NCBI GenBank assembly: GCA_003557805.1
Contig: PWNY01000362.1
Location: 1-17,099, forward strand
Source of the DNA: Bacteroidales bacterium
GTDB taxonomy: Bacteria; Bacteroidota; Bacteroidia; Bacteroidales; UBA7960
Reading direction: 5' to 3'
Length of the DNA stretch: 17,099 bases
Shown here: positions 9,101-15,992 of the stretch, in pieces
How the letters are laid out: each line of letters begins with the position of its first letter
Position numbering within the stretch: position 1 is the first letter of the stretch
Translations under genes and position numbers: made by a program
Notes under the pieces: generated by a model
Told to the model about the DNA's origin: nothing
Database searches by the model: none
The model's input: the letters and a program-made list of their open reading frames with translations, nothing else

Positions 9101-10489
9101 GGAAGGGAGTACCAGGTGGTTATCGGAAGGTCTGCAGAGATGAGGATCGTTGACAAGAATACCCAGATGGTACTTACCAGCCAGAACATTCCTTATGGAG
9201 CCAACCTCTACTTCAAAAACGGGGATGAGGTCAAGAGCGGTGAACTTATATGTGAATGGGATCCATACAATGCGGTGATAATATCGGATGAGGCCGGTAA
9301 GGTTGTTTTCAACAATATGAAGGAGGGATCTACCTACAGGACAGATTCTGATGAACAGACAGGTTATTATGAAAAGGTCATTATTGACTCCAAGGACAAG
9401 ACCAAGAACCCGTCTATAAGTATCGTTGACAAGACCGGAAATGAGCTGAGGGTATTTGATATGCCGGTAGGCGCCCACGTTGTGATAAACGATAATGTTG
9501 AGGTTAAACCCGGTACCATCATTGCCAAGATACCGCGTGCAGTAGGTAAATCAGGGGACATTACCGGTGGTCTTCCGAGGATAACCGAGCTGTTTGAGGC
9601 AAGGAACCCATCTGATCCTGCAGTGGTTTCAGAGATTGACGGGGTTGTCTCATTCGGTAAGAAGATCAAAAGGGGTAACCGTGAGGTTATTATTACCTCC
9701 AAAACCGGTGATGAAAAACGCTATCTGGTGCCGCTCACCAAGCAGATACTTGCACAGGAGAATGACTTTGTAAAGGCCGGAACACCTCTTTCAGACGGGC
9801 CTATTACGCCTGCTGATATCCTTGCGATCAAGGGACCCACGGCAGTACAGGAGTATATTGTGAACGAGGTGCAGGAGGTTTACCGCATGCAGGGTGTAAA
9901 GATCAATGACAAGCATTTTGAGATCATTGTAAGGCAGATGATGCGCAAGGTAGTGATCGAGGATCCGGGTGATACCCGTTTCCTGGAGAATGAGATAGTT
10001 AACAAGGTTGACTTCATGGAAGAGAACGACAGCCTGTTCGGCAAAAAGGTTGTTGAAGACCCGGGTGATTCGGTTTTGAAGCCCGGACAGATAATCACTG
10101 CCCGCCGTCTTCGCGATGAGAACTCTGTGCTTAAGCGCAAGGATAAGAATCTGGTTGTAGCACGTGATGCCAACGGTGCCACAGCCCGCCAGCAGCTTCA
10201 GGGTATCACCAAGGCCTCGCTGCAGACACAGAGCTTTATATCTGCTGCCTCATTCCAGGAAACTACCAAGGTCCTTACGGATGCCGCGGTGAATGCCAAG
10301 ACTGACAAGCTGCAGGGGCTCAAGGAGAATGTTATTGTCGGGCACCTAATACCTGCCGGTACGGGCTTGCGTGATTATGACAATATCATAGTGGGGTCAA
10401 TGGAGGAGTACAACCTTCTTATGGCCTCCAAGAACAAGGCAGGAGAGGTAAGCATTGAAGAGGAAAAAACCGAGATTGCCAATAAATAA
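6167..10489 (+). CDS. rpoC: DNA-directed RNA polymerase subunit beta'
   Basis: This is the beta' subunit, which carries the catalytic magnesium site. The protein has 1440 residues and is full length. The N-terminal zinc ribbon cysteines are C66, C68, C81 and C84. The absolutely conserved NADFDGDQMA motif places the Mg-binding aspartates at D473, D475 and D477. The bridge-helix/trigger-loop region includes GARGSKEQIRQLSGMRGLM and later GEPGTQLTLRTFHVGG. The second zinc site is C820, C894, C901 and C904. The end is an acidic/basic tail (EEEKTEIANK). The ATG at 6167 gives MAFRKE, with the usual N-terminus leading into the FERIFGPVKDWEC-type block. The gap from rpoB is AT-rich with no clear terminator, so the two genes are probably cotranscribed. 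Confidence 0.99.
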   Translation: MAFRKESNVKSNFSSITISLASPESVLERSHGEVLKPETINYRTYKPERDGLFCERIFGPVKDWECHCGKYKRIRYKGIVCDRCGVEVTEKKVRRERMGHIKLVVPVAHIWFFRTLPNKIGYLLGLPSKKLDQIIYYERYVVINPGVKSDELNFMDFLTEEEYFNVLESIPMENQMLDDDDPNKFIARMGADALKDLLIRLDLDQLSYDLRHKANTETSQQRKADALKRLQVVEAFRDAQKTIENRPEWMIVDVVPVIPPELRPLVPLDGGRFATSDLNDLYRRVIIRNNRLKRLIEIKAPDVILRNEKRMLQEAVDSLFDNSRKTNAVKTESNRPLKSLSDSLKGKQGRFRQNLLGKRVDYSARSVIVVGPELGLHECGIPKEMASELFKPFIIRKMLERGIVKTVKSAKKIVDRKDPVVWDILENVLKGHPVLLNRAPTLHRLGIQAFQPKLIEGKAIQLHPLVCTAFNADFDGDQMAVHLPLGNAAILEAQLLMLASHNILNPANGAPIAVPSQDMVLGLYYMTKARKSTKENPVKGEGLTFYGPEEVIIAHNEGAADLHAIIKVRVPVKEKGKLVEKVIETTVGRVLFNRVIPEDYGFINMLLTKKALRDVIGGIMKETGISRTSKFLDDIKDLGFDLAFRGGLSFNLGDIIVPEEKQILIDQADQQVEEVRANYSMGFITNNERYNQIIDIWTHTNAKLTKVLIEKTTADNQGFNPVFMMLDSGARGSKEQIRQLSGMRGLMAKPQKSGAKGGEIIENPILSNFKEGLSVLEYFISTHGARKGLADTALKTADAGYLTRRLVDVAQDVIITESDCGTLRGLTATALKNNEETVEALYDRILGRNTLHDIYHPTTGEMIVAAGEELTEEISQIIEDSPIEAVEIRSVLTCESKVGVCAKCYGRNLATGRMVQKGESVGVIAAQSIGEPGTQLTLRTFHVGGTASNIATASKVNAKYGGVLEIDELRSVPFTGDDGREYQVVIGRSAEMRIVDKNTQMVLTSQNIPYGANLYFKNGDEVKSGELICEWDPYNAVIISDEAGKVVFNNMKEGSTYRTDSDEQTGYYEKVIIDSKDKTKNPSISIVDKTGNELRVFDMPVGAHVVINDNVEVKPGTIIAKIPRAVGKSGDITGGLPRITELFEARNPSDPAVVSEIDGVVSFGKKIKRGNREVIITSKTGDEKRYLVPLTKQILAQENDFVKAGTPLSDGPITPADILAIKGPTAVQEYIVNEVQEVYRMQGVKINDKHFEIIVRQMMRKVVIEDPGDTRFLENEIVNKVDFMEENDSLFGKKVVEDPGDSVLKPGQIITARRLRDENSVLKRKDKNLVVARDANGATARQQLQGITKASLQTQSFISAASFQETTKVLTDAAVNAKTDKLQGLKENVIVGHLIPAGTGLRDYDNIIVGSMEEYNLLMASKNKAGEVSIEEEKTEIANK

Positions 10490-10492
10490 AAG

Positions 10493-10500
10493 AAAGGGGA
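10493..10500 (+). promoter_or_regulatory. Shine-Dalgarno-like sequence before the DUF3467 gene
   Basis: AAAGGGGA ends four bases before the ATG at 10505. It stands out because most other starts in this window lack any purine-rich SD sequence. Confidence 0.45.
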
Positions 10501-10504
10501 TATT

Positions 10505-10819
10505 ATGGCTGAGCAAAAGAAAACAGACAAAAAGATCAATATTGAACTGGCTCCGGAAGTTGCCGAGGGGGTTTATTCAAACCTAGCTATCATTACGCAC
10601 TCCAATACCGAGTTTGTGGTTGATTTTATCAGGCTCATGCCTGGAGTTCCCAAGGCAAAGGTAAAGTCAAGGATTGTTCTGACACCACAGCATGCCAAAC
10701 GCCTTATGAAGGCGCTGAAGGAGAACATAAACAAGTTTGAGTCGGTACATGGTCCTATCAAGGATGTTGAAGGCCCCGGGCTCCCCATGAACCTTGGTGG
10801 CCCGACGGCTCAGGCATGA
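10505..10819 (+). CDS. DUF3467 family protein, cotranscribed with rpoC
   Basis: This is a small 104-residue soluble protein with no signal peptide or membrane segment. I recognise the DUF3467 family by the layout: a short charged N-terminus, then INIELAPEVAEGVYSNLAII, HSNTEFVVDFIRLMPG, and AKVKSRIVLTPQHAKRLMKAL, ending in a Pro/Gly-rich tail. The biochemical function of the family is not known to me. The gene starts only 15 bases after the rpoC stop and has a recognisable SD sequence, so it is almost certainly read from the rpoBC transcript. A gene of this family after rpoC is a pattern I associate with Bacteroidota. That could mean a role linked to RNA polymerase or simply stable operon membership. 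Family assignment is fairly sure; role is open. Confidence 0.85.
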   Translation: MAEQKKTDKKINIELAPEVAEGVYSNLAIITHSNTEFVVDFIRLMPGVPKAKVKSRIVLTPQHAKRLMKALKENINKFESVHGPIKDVEGPGLPMNLGGPTAQA

Positions 10820-10851
10820 CCTGTCCGGACTGAACAGCTTTTTTGGACAGG
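10820..10851 (+). terminator. possible terminator between the convergent DUF3467 and dnaE-like genes
   Basis: CCTGTCC (10820-10826) is a perfect inverted repeat of GGACAGG (10845-10851), with an 18-base loop. Alternatively CTGT (10821-10824) pairs with ACAG (10834-10837), immediately followed by C and six Ts (10839-10844), which has the layout of a weak intrinsic terminator for the rpoBC transcript. The two folds exclude each other. The position, just after the last gene of a strongly transcribed cluster and before a convergent gene, supports a termination role, but neither fold is strong. Confidence 0.4.
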
Positions 10852-10876
10852 CAATATATCCGGGATCAGCACCGCT

Positions 10877-13831
10877 TTACCGGGGGGCTCCCATACTCCT
10901 GGGATCCGGCTTAATGGGCAGACGTATCATTTTCCTCACGCTGAGCGTGGGGTGTGAAAACTCAATATCCACCCTGCCGGTCAGAAGGTAGACCCCCCTG
11001 CCGCTGAAAGGCCATTTTGCGGCAGCAGCCGGAAAGTGCACGGTATCAAAGAATTCACCTGCCGCATCAATGAAGCAGCCAAAATACATCGCTTCTCCTT
11101 TAACGGTGCGAACATATTTTGTGTTTACAATCCAGCCTGTCATATTTACCTCCATGCCGCCATGAACGGGCATTTCATCTGCTGTAATATCTCCCATGTA
11201 GTTTGTCTCAAGCAGGTCGAAAGGGGATGAACTCAAAAGGAAGCCAAGCAGCTGCAGCTCGTCATATGCATCTGATAAAGGACTGCTTTCCGGTTCGGGC
11301 AGGTTTTTCATGTTGGCGGGAGAACTGAAGAGTTCGGGGTGGCGGAATACCGTTCTGTCCCTTGCCATACAGGCCTGCCATAAAAGCCTGGACTTATCTG
11401 TGCCCGTGAACCTCAGTGCCTGTATCCGTATCAGTATTACCAGTTGTTCGTGCTTTACACTTGTGCGTTTTATAAAGTCTTCCAGGCTGGTATAGGGGCC
11501 ATTGACCTTTCTTTCACTTACTATCATCACTGCCGTCTCCTGCTCCATATCCTGGATATTGACAAAACCGGCATATATGGTCTTGTTTCGGATGCAGTTA
11601 AGGTATTCGCTGTTGTTTACGCAGGGTAGCTCAATGTGTGCACCCAGTCGCTTTGCCTCATGAAAATATATCTCGCTGCGGTAGAAGCCCCCGAAGTTGT
11701 TCAGTACAGCCGTTATAAACTCAACCGGGTAGTGGGCCTTCAGGTAGAGGCTCTGGAAGCTCTCCACTGCGAATGATGCAGAGTGTGCCTTTGAGAATGA
11801 ATAACCGGCAAAGGACTTTATCTGCCGCCAGACCTCACGGGAAAGACCCTCATCATGACCTTTTGCCCTGCATCCTTCAAAAAACCTTCCGGCCAGACCC
11901 AGCATCTCCTTTTCCGACCTGTATTTGCCGCTCATTGCCCGCCTCAGGACATCGGCATCCGCCAGGTCAAGGCCCGCAAAATGGTGGCAGACCTTTATTA
12001 CATCCTCCTGGTATACCATAACACCGTATGTCTCCTTTAGCTGCTCCCTCATGACCGGGTGAAGATAACTGGCTTTTTCAGGATCCCTGCTGCGTTTTAT
12101 GTACTCCTGCATCATTCCGGACCGGGATACCCCAGGTCTGATAATTGAGCTTGCGGCAACAAGGTCCAGGTAATTACTGCAGGATAGTTTTTTAAGCAGC
12201 CCCCTCATAGCGGGACTTTCTATGTAAAAACAGCCCGTGGCCCGGGCCTGTTTGAGGAGCTCAAGGGTGGCAGGATCTTCCTTTATGGCACCGGTGTCGT
12301 GAATGTCTGCACTTTCACCGCGGTTTTCGCTCACAAGCCTTACACACTCATTTATATGCCCTATTCCCCTCTGGCTCAGGATGTCTATTTTCTCAAACCC
12401 GAGGTCTTCCGCAACATACATATCCCATTGTACTACAGGCATCCCTTTTGGGGGCATGTCCAGGGCCGTATACATATATATCGGTTCCTCGGAGATTAGC
12501 ACGCCGCCTGCATGTATGCTCCTGATGTTCGGGAACCCGGCAAGTTTTCCTGCAATGTCAAGCACCCCGGCCGAGATCCTGTCACAGCCTGCCTTGTCGG
12601 GCCCCTTCTCCACTAGCTTGTCAGTTTCATGCTTTGGCAGGCCGTAAACCTTTGCGGTTTCCCTTATTGCCGATCTTCTGTGAAAGGTGGATATGGTTCC
12701 CAGGAGTGCAGTGTGTTCGTTGCCGTGGCGCTTGAATATATAGTCGGTTACCTGGTCGCGGTCTTTCCAGGAGTAATCTATATCAAAGTCTGGTGGTGTT
12801 GAACGCCTGGGGTTTATGAAGCGTTCAAAGTAAAGATCCAGCTCTATCGGGTCCACGTCCGTTATGCGCAGACAATAAGCCACGGTGCTGTTTGCGCCGC
12901 TTCCCCGGCCAACATGGTGAAATCCCCTTGACATGGAATAGCGTACTATATCCCATGTGATAAGGAAATAAGATGAAAACCCCAGCTTGTCGATTATGTC
13001 AAGTTCATGTCTGACCCTTCCGGCGGCTTCTTTATTGTTGCTGCCGTACCTTTGTTTCATACCCTCTGTTGCCAGTTTCTCGAGCAGGGCCTTGTCACCG
13101 GCCCTGCTGCCTGTAAAGGTCCGCTTGTTCTTAAGCTTCCCGAACTCAATGTCAATGCTGCATTTGTCAAGCAGCTCTATCGTGTTGTCTATGATATCCT
13201 TTGCAGCTGCAAACCTTTGCCGCAGTTCGAAGGGCGGCAGCATCACATCGCCGGGATGCCCGGTATTTTCTGTTCTCAGCCTGCTTAACAGTATATTGTT
13301 GTCTATTGCCCTCAGGTGCAGGTGGAGCCTGTATCCTGCAGCATCCCTGAAAGATACAGGGTGAAGGGCCACTGCCCGCTGCGGGTTTTCTTTTGCAATG
13401 GACGCGGCCTCAGGCAGGTGGAGCTCTCCTGCCCTTATGCCGGTGTATTCATTTGGCCCGTACCTTCGCTGTTTGCCTTTTGCACCCAGGGGGTAGACCA
13501 CAAAGGTGTCCTCACATACAGGAAAAAGGTCTGGCAGCCTGGTCTTATTTATGTTGTGCAGGCTGCGGAATTCATTGATCCTGCAAAACCCTTTCATATT
13601 GCGCGCCAGCACTATGTACAGAAGGCGGTCGCCATCCCTGAACTCCATGCCCGCTGCTGCCTGTATGCCCTTTTCCCTGCAAGCTTTTACAAAGTCGGGC
13701 ACCGCCCCTGAATTATTTATGTCGGTAAGGGCGATCCTGTTTATGCCATATGATGCTGCCAGCCCTGCGAGCTCCTCGGGCGGCAGGGTGCCGTAACGCA
13801 GGCTGTAGTAGGTATGGCAGTTTATGTACAT
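10877..13831 (-). CDS. dnaE: DNA polymerase III alpha-like protein (short DnaE, dinB-linked)
   Basis: C-family replicative-type polymerase, 984 residues from the ATG at 13831. The domains in order are: N-terminal PHP domain (1-200, NCHTYYSLRYGTL); palm with VGRGSGANS (307-315) and PPDFDID giving catalytic D350 and D352, plus the third aspartate D483 in EKIDIL; fingers and helix-hairpin-helix region to about 830; and an OB fold (about 893-972). The polymerase triad is intact. The PHP metal ligands are mostly missing: the usual HxH is N4-C-H6, and the TDHG histidine is replaced in TDINN. A tau-binding C-terminal domain is absent, and the length is about 170 short of E. coli DnaE. I see no canonical QxxLF clamp motif. 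A GTG at 13858, overlapping the dinB stop, would add nine residues; I prefer the ATG because the family N-terminus starts at YINCHTYYS. The gene is probably a second, accessory polymerase acting with the adjacent DinB, not the main replicase. Confidence 0.9.
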   Translation of the reverse strand: MYINCHTYYSLRYGTLPPEELAGLAASYGINRIALTDINNSGAVPDFVKACREKGIQAAAGMEFRDGDRLLYIVLARNMKGFCRINEFRSLHNINKTRLPDLFPVCEDTFVVYPLGAKGKQRRYGPNEYTGIRAGELHLPEAASIAKENPQRAVALHPVSFRDAAGYRLHLHLRAIDNNILLSRLRTENTGHPGDVMLPPFELRQRFAAAKDIIDNTIELLDKCSIDIEFGKLKNKRTFTGSRAGDKALLEKLATEGMKQRYGSNNKEAAGRVRHELDIIDKLGFSSYFLITWDIVRYSMSRGFHHVGRGSGANSTVAYCLRITDVDPIELDLYFERFINPRRSTPPDFDIDYSWKDRDQVTDYIFKRHGNEHTALLGTISTFHRRSAIRETAKVYGLPKHETDKLVEKGPDKAGCDRISAGVLDIAGKLAGFPNIRSIHAGGVLISEEPIYMYTALDMPPKGMPVVQWDMYVAEDLGFEKIDILSQRGIGHINECVRLVSENRGESADIHDTGAIKEDPATLELLKQARATGCFYIESPAMRGLLKKLSCSNYLDLVAASSIIRPGVSRSGMMQEYIKRSRDPEKASYLHPVMREQLKETYGVMVYQEDVIKVCHHFAGLDLADADVLRRAMSGKYRSEKEMLGLAGRFFEGCRAKGHDEGLSREVWRQIKSFAGYSFSKAHSASFAVESFQSLYLKAHYPVEFITAVLNNFGGFYRSEIYFHEAKRLGAHIELPCVNNSEYLNCIRNKTIYAGFVNIQDMEQETAVMIVSERKVNGPYTSLEDFIKRTSVKHEQLVILIRIQALRFTGTDKSRLLWQACMARDRTVFRHPELFSSPANMKNLPEPESSPLSDAYDELQLLGFLLSSSPFDLLETNYMGDITADEMPVHGGMEVNMTGWIVNTKYVRTVKGEAMYFGCFIDAAGEFFDTVHFPAAAAKWPFSGRGVYLLTGRVDIEFSHPTLSVRKMIRLPIKPDPRSMGAPR

Positions 13832-13850
13832 ATTGTTGCTCTGTAAACTG

Positions 13851-15032
13851 TTATTCACTCACGGCTTTACCCGCTGCCCTGTACAACACCCTTTGCCCGT
13901 ACCTGTTCCTTAAATGGTCCATTGCCTGGTAAAGCCTGGCCATTTCAGGGGTGTCTTCAAACATGTCAAGTTGCTGCGTCCCTCTTATCAGTTTGCTGAA
14001 CTGTATACCAACCAGCCGTATGCGCATCCTTCTTGTATACAGCCTGTCGAACAGTTCCCTGCATACCGGTATCAGCAGGTGGTCAAATGCCGTATAAGAG
14101 GGCAGTTTTTTCTGCAGGCTGTGGGTGTCGAAGTTGGAGTACCTTATTTTAACCGTTACACAGGAGGTTAGCTGCCTGTTGCTGCGAAGCCTGAAGGCAA
14201 GCTGTTCGCAAAGGTTTACCAGTATATTGCCGATAAATTTTATATCCATGGTGTCATTGCTGAAGGTGGTTTCGCTGCTGATTGAGTTCCTTGTTGTCCA
14301 CGGCTCCACTTTCCTGTTGTCTATCCCGTTTGCCCGGAGCCATATTTCCCTGCCGTTTTTCCCAAGTATGTTCTCGAACATTTCAGGTGGAATGCTGCGG
14401 AGTGTCCTTATGGTTGCAATACCCATATTTCGCAGGCTGTGATAGGTTTTCGGGCCCACCATAGGGATCTTGCCAACTGAAAGCGGGTCCAGGAAGCTCC
14501 TTACATGTCTTGCATCCACCTCCATGTGCCCGTTGGGCTTTGCCTCCCCGGTGGCTATCTTAGCGGTACTTTTGTTCAGAGACAGGCCAAATGAGACCGG
14601 CAGCCCGGTTTCCTTTATTATGACCTGTCTTAGTTCAGATGCCCATTTACTGCACCCGAAAAAGCGGTCCATGCCGCTGAGGTCTATATAGTGTTCATCT
14701 ATGGATGCCTTTTCAAACAGGGGTACCCTGCCGGCTATAATGGAGGTCACCATATCGGAGTAATGGGAGTATGCATCCATGTCTCCGCGGATGTAAAATG
14801 CAGAGGGACAGAGGCGCCTTGCAAGCTTCATGGGCATGGCCGAATGCACTCCGTAGCGGCGTGCCTCATAGCTGCAGCTCGCCACGACCCCCCTGTCGCC
14901 CATGCCACCTATTATTACCGGTTTATCTGCCAGGCGGCTGTTGCGTACTCTTTCCACCGAAACAAAAAAGGTATCCTGGTCAAGGTGCAGTATACTTCTT
15001 GTACCCCTTTCTGTCACATACTCACTGTTCAT
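13851..15032 (-). CDS. dinB: Y-family DNA polymerase (DinB/UmuC family)
   Basis: Translesion polymerase, 393 residues. Catalytic residues are D18 (ILHLDQD), D112 and E113 (SIDEHYID). The steric-gate position is F23, and the YEARRYGVHSAMP fingers motif is at 55-67. The palm/thumb region with helix-hairpin-helix (KIPMVGPKTYHSLRNMGI) runs to about 240, and the little finger to about 345. QLDMF at 354-358 is a clear beta-clamp-binding motif. It is followed by a 35-residue extension (YQAMDHLRNRYGQRVLYRAAG) that recalls the C-terminal tail of UmuC. The ATG at 15032 is the only reasonable start, and the next upstream bases form a TTTCCGGAAA palindrome. The gene overlaps or abuts the downstream dnaE-like gene and diverges from the LexA-like gene, so it is probably the first gene of a two-polymerase operon under that regulator. 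Confidence 0.94.
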   Translation of the reverse strand: MNSEYVTERGTRSILHLDQDTFFVSVERVRNSRLADKPVIIGGMGDRGVVASCSYEARRYGVHSAMPMKLARRLCPSAFYIRGDMDAYSHYSDMVTSIIAGRVPLFEKASIDEHYIDLSGMDRFFGCSKWASELRQVIIKETGLPVSFGLSLNKSTAKIATGEAKPNGHMEVDARHVRSFLDPLSVGKIPMVGPKTYHSLRNMGIATIRTLRSIPPEMFENILGKNGREIWLRANGIDNRKVEPWTTRNSISSETTFSNDTMDIKFIGNILVNLCEQLAFRLRSNRQLTSCVTVKIRYSNFDTHSLQKKLPSYTAFDHLLIPVCRELFDRLYTRRMRIRLVGIQFSKLIRGTQQLDMFEDTPEMARLYQAMDHLRNRYGQRVLYRAAGKAVSE

Positions 15033-15154
15033 TTTTCCGGAAACTTGCTTTTTTGAAAGAACAAAACTATCTTTGATTAAAAAATGATCATAAAAACGTT
15101 TATAATATAATCAAATTTGTTTTTTTAAACCGGTTATTTTTAAAATTCTGAGCG
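15033..15154. promoter_or_regulatory. divergent promoter/operator region of the dinB-dnaE operon and the LexA-like gene
   Basis: These 122 bases are strongly AT-rich and contain several perfect short palindromes: TTTCCGGAAA (15034-15043), ATGATCAT (15084-15091), AAACGTTT (15094-15101, extended by matching TA ends), CAAATTTG (15112-15119) and AACCGGTT (15128-15135). TTTGATTA (15072-15079) and TAATCAAA (15108-15115) form an exact inverted repeat that encloses two of them. A TATAAT-like box sits at 15101-15106 facing the LexA-like gene. The self-cleaving regulator next door probably binds here and controls both directions, but which palindrome is the operator cannot be told from one sequence. 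Confidence 0.6.
15062..15069 (-). promoter_or_regulatory. candidate -7 element of the dinB promoter
   Basis: On the minus strand this reads TAGTTTTG, a full match to the Bacteroidota -7 consensus TAnnTTTG, about 30 bases before the dinB start codon. No convincing -33 TTG/TTTG element is seen at the usual distance, which would fit a weak or regulated promoter. The ATGATCAT palindrome lies close upstream, where a bound repressor could interfere. Confidence 0.4.
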
Positions 15155-15979
15155 ATGGAAAAAAAAGAGAAAGCCTCCGGCTATTTTGGTTCAAACATTA
15201 AGCTGCTGCGCAGGCGCAGGGGGCGTACACAGGATGATGTGGCATTTTCGCTGGGGCTTAAAAGGCCTACGCTCAGCGGGTATGAGAATGGCGTTGCCCA
15301 GCCCGGCCTGGAAACCCTTGCGGCCTTTTCCCGTTACTTTAATGTTTCAATAGACACCCTGGTCAAGACCGACCTGGGGAGCTTTTCGGAGAGCCAGCTG
15401 TCACAGCTGGAGAGGGGATATGATGTTTTTCTTACCGGCAGCAAGCTCAGGGTTCTGGCAACGACTGTTGACCGTGACAATGAGGAGAATATTGAACTTG
15501 TATCTGAAAAGGCGAAAGCCGGTTACCGTACCGGGTTTGCAGACCCTGAGTTCATAAAGGTCCTGCCTACGTTTCAGATGCCTTTTTTGTCAAGGCAGAA
15601 GAAATACCGCACGTTCCAGGTCTCGGGTGACAGCATGCTGCCCATACCCGACGGGGCATGGGTTACCTGTGAGTTTTTGCAGAACTGGCAGCTGATACGT
15701 GACCGGCATGCATATATCATACATACCCTGGATGACGGCGTTGTGTTCAAGGTCGTTGAGAACCGGCTCAAAAAAGGGGGGATACTCAGGCTCCATTCAC
15801 TTAACCCTGCCTATGAACCTTACGATGTCCACATAAACGATGTGAGGGAGGTATGGAAGTTCGTGAACTATATCAGCCAGGAGATGCCTGATTCAGACAC
15901 CCCTCACCAAGAACTGGCCCGCCAGGTGAACCGGTTGAGGAAGGATGTTGAAAAACTCAAGGAGCAGAAGGGTGGCTGA
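15155..15979 (+). CDS. LexA-like regulator: XRE helix-turn-helix plus S24 autoprotease domain
   Basis: Cytosolic DNA-binding protein of 274 residues. An XRE/Cro-CI helix-turn-helix occupies about 14-70 (NIKLLRRRRGRTQDDVA, then LKRPTLSGYENG). A linker leads to KAKAGYRTG, where A122-G123 is the expected self-cleavage bond. The S24 peptidase domain follows, with the nucleophile S160 in VSGDSMLP and the general base K199 in GVVFKVVE. Residues about 250-270 look like a short coiled coil (ELARQVNRLRKDVEKLKEQK), unusual for LexA itself. The architecture is that of phage CI-type repressors, not classical LexA with its winged helix. All parts needed for RecA-stimulated self-cleavage are present. Being divergent from dinB-dnaE, it is the likely repressor of that operon and of itself. 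Whether it responds to DNA damage is inference. The start at 15155 is the first ATG and gives a natural N-terminus; no SD sequence is visible. Confidence 0.88.
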   Translation: MEKKEKASGYFGSNIKLLRRRRGRTQDDVAFSLGLKRPTLSGYENGVAQPGLETLAAFSRYFNVSIDTLVKTDLGSFSESQLSQLERGYDVFLTGSKLRVLATTVDRDNEENIELVSEKAKAGYRTGFADPEFIKVLPTFQMPFLSRQKKYRTFQVSGDSMLPIPDGAWVTCEFLQNWQLIRDRHAYIIHTLDDGVVFKVVENRLKKGGILRLHSLNPAYEPYDVHINDVREVWKFVNYISQEMPDSDTPHQELARQVNRLRKDVEKLKEQKGG

Positions 15980-15992
15980 TCTTTTTATTGCC

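Noticed and set aside
10821..10837. CTGT...ACAG resembling an enterobacterial LexA (SOS) box
   Set aside because: The spacer is nine bases, not eight, the site lies downstream of genes instead of in a promoter, and the local regulator has a different DNA-binding domain.
12987..13364. Open frames on the + strand opposite the dnaE-like gene
   Set aside because: Shadow translations of a clear polymerase gene, with no family resemblance.
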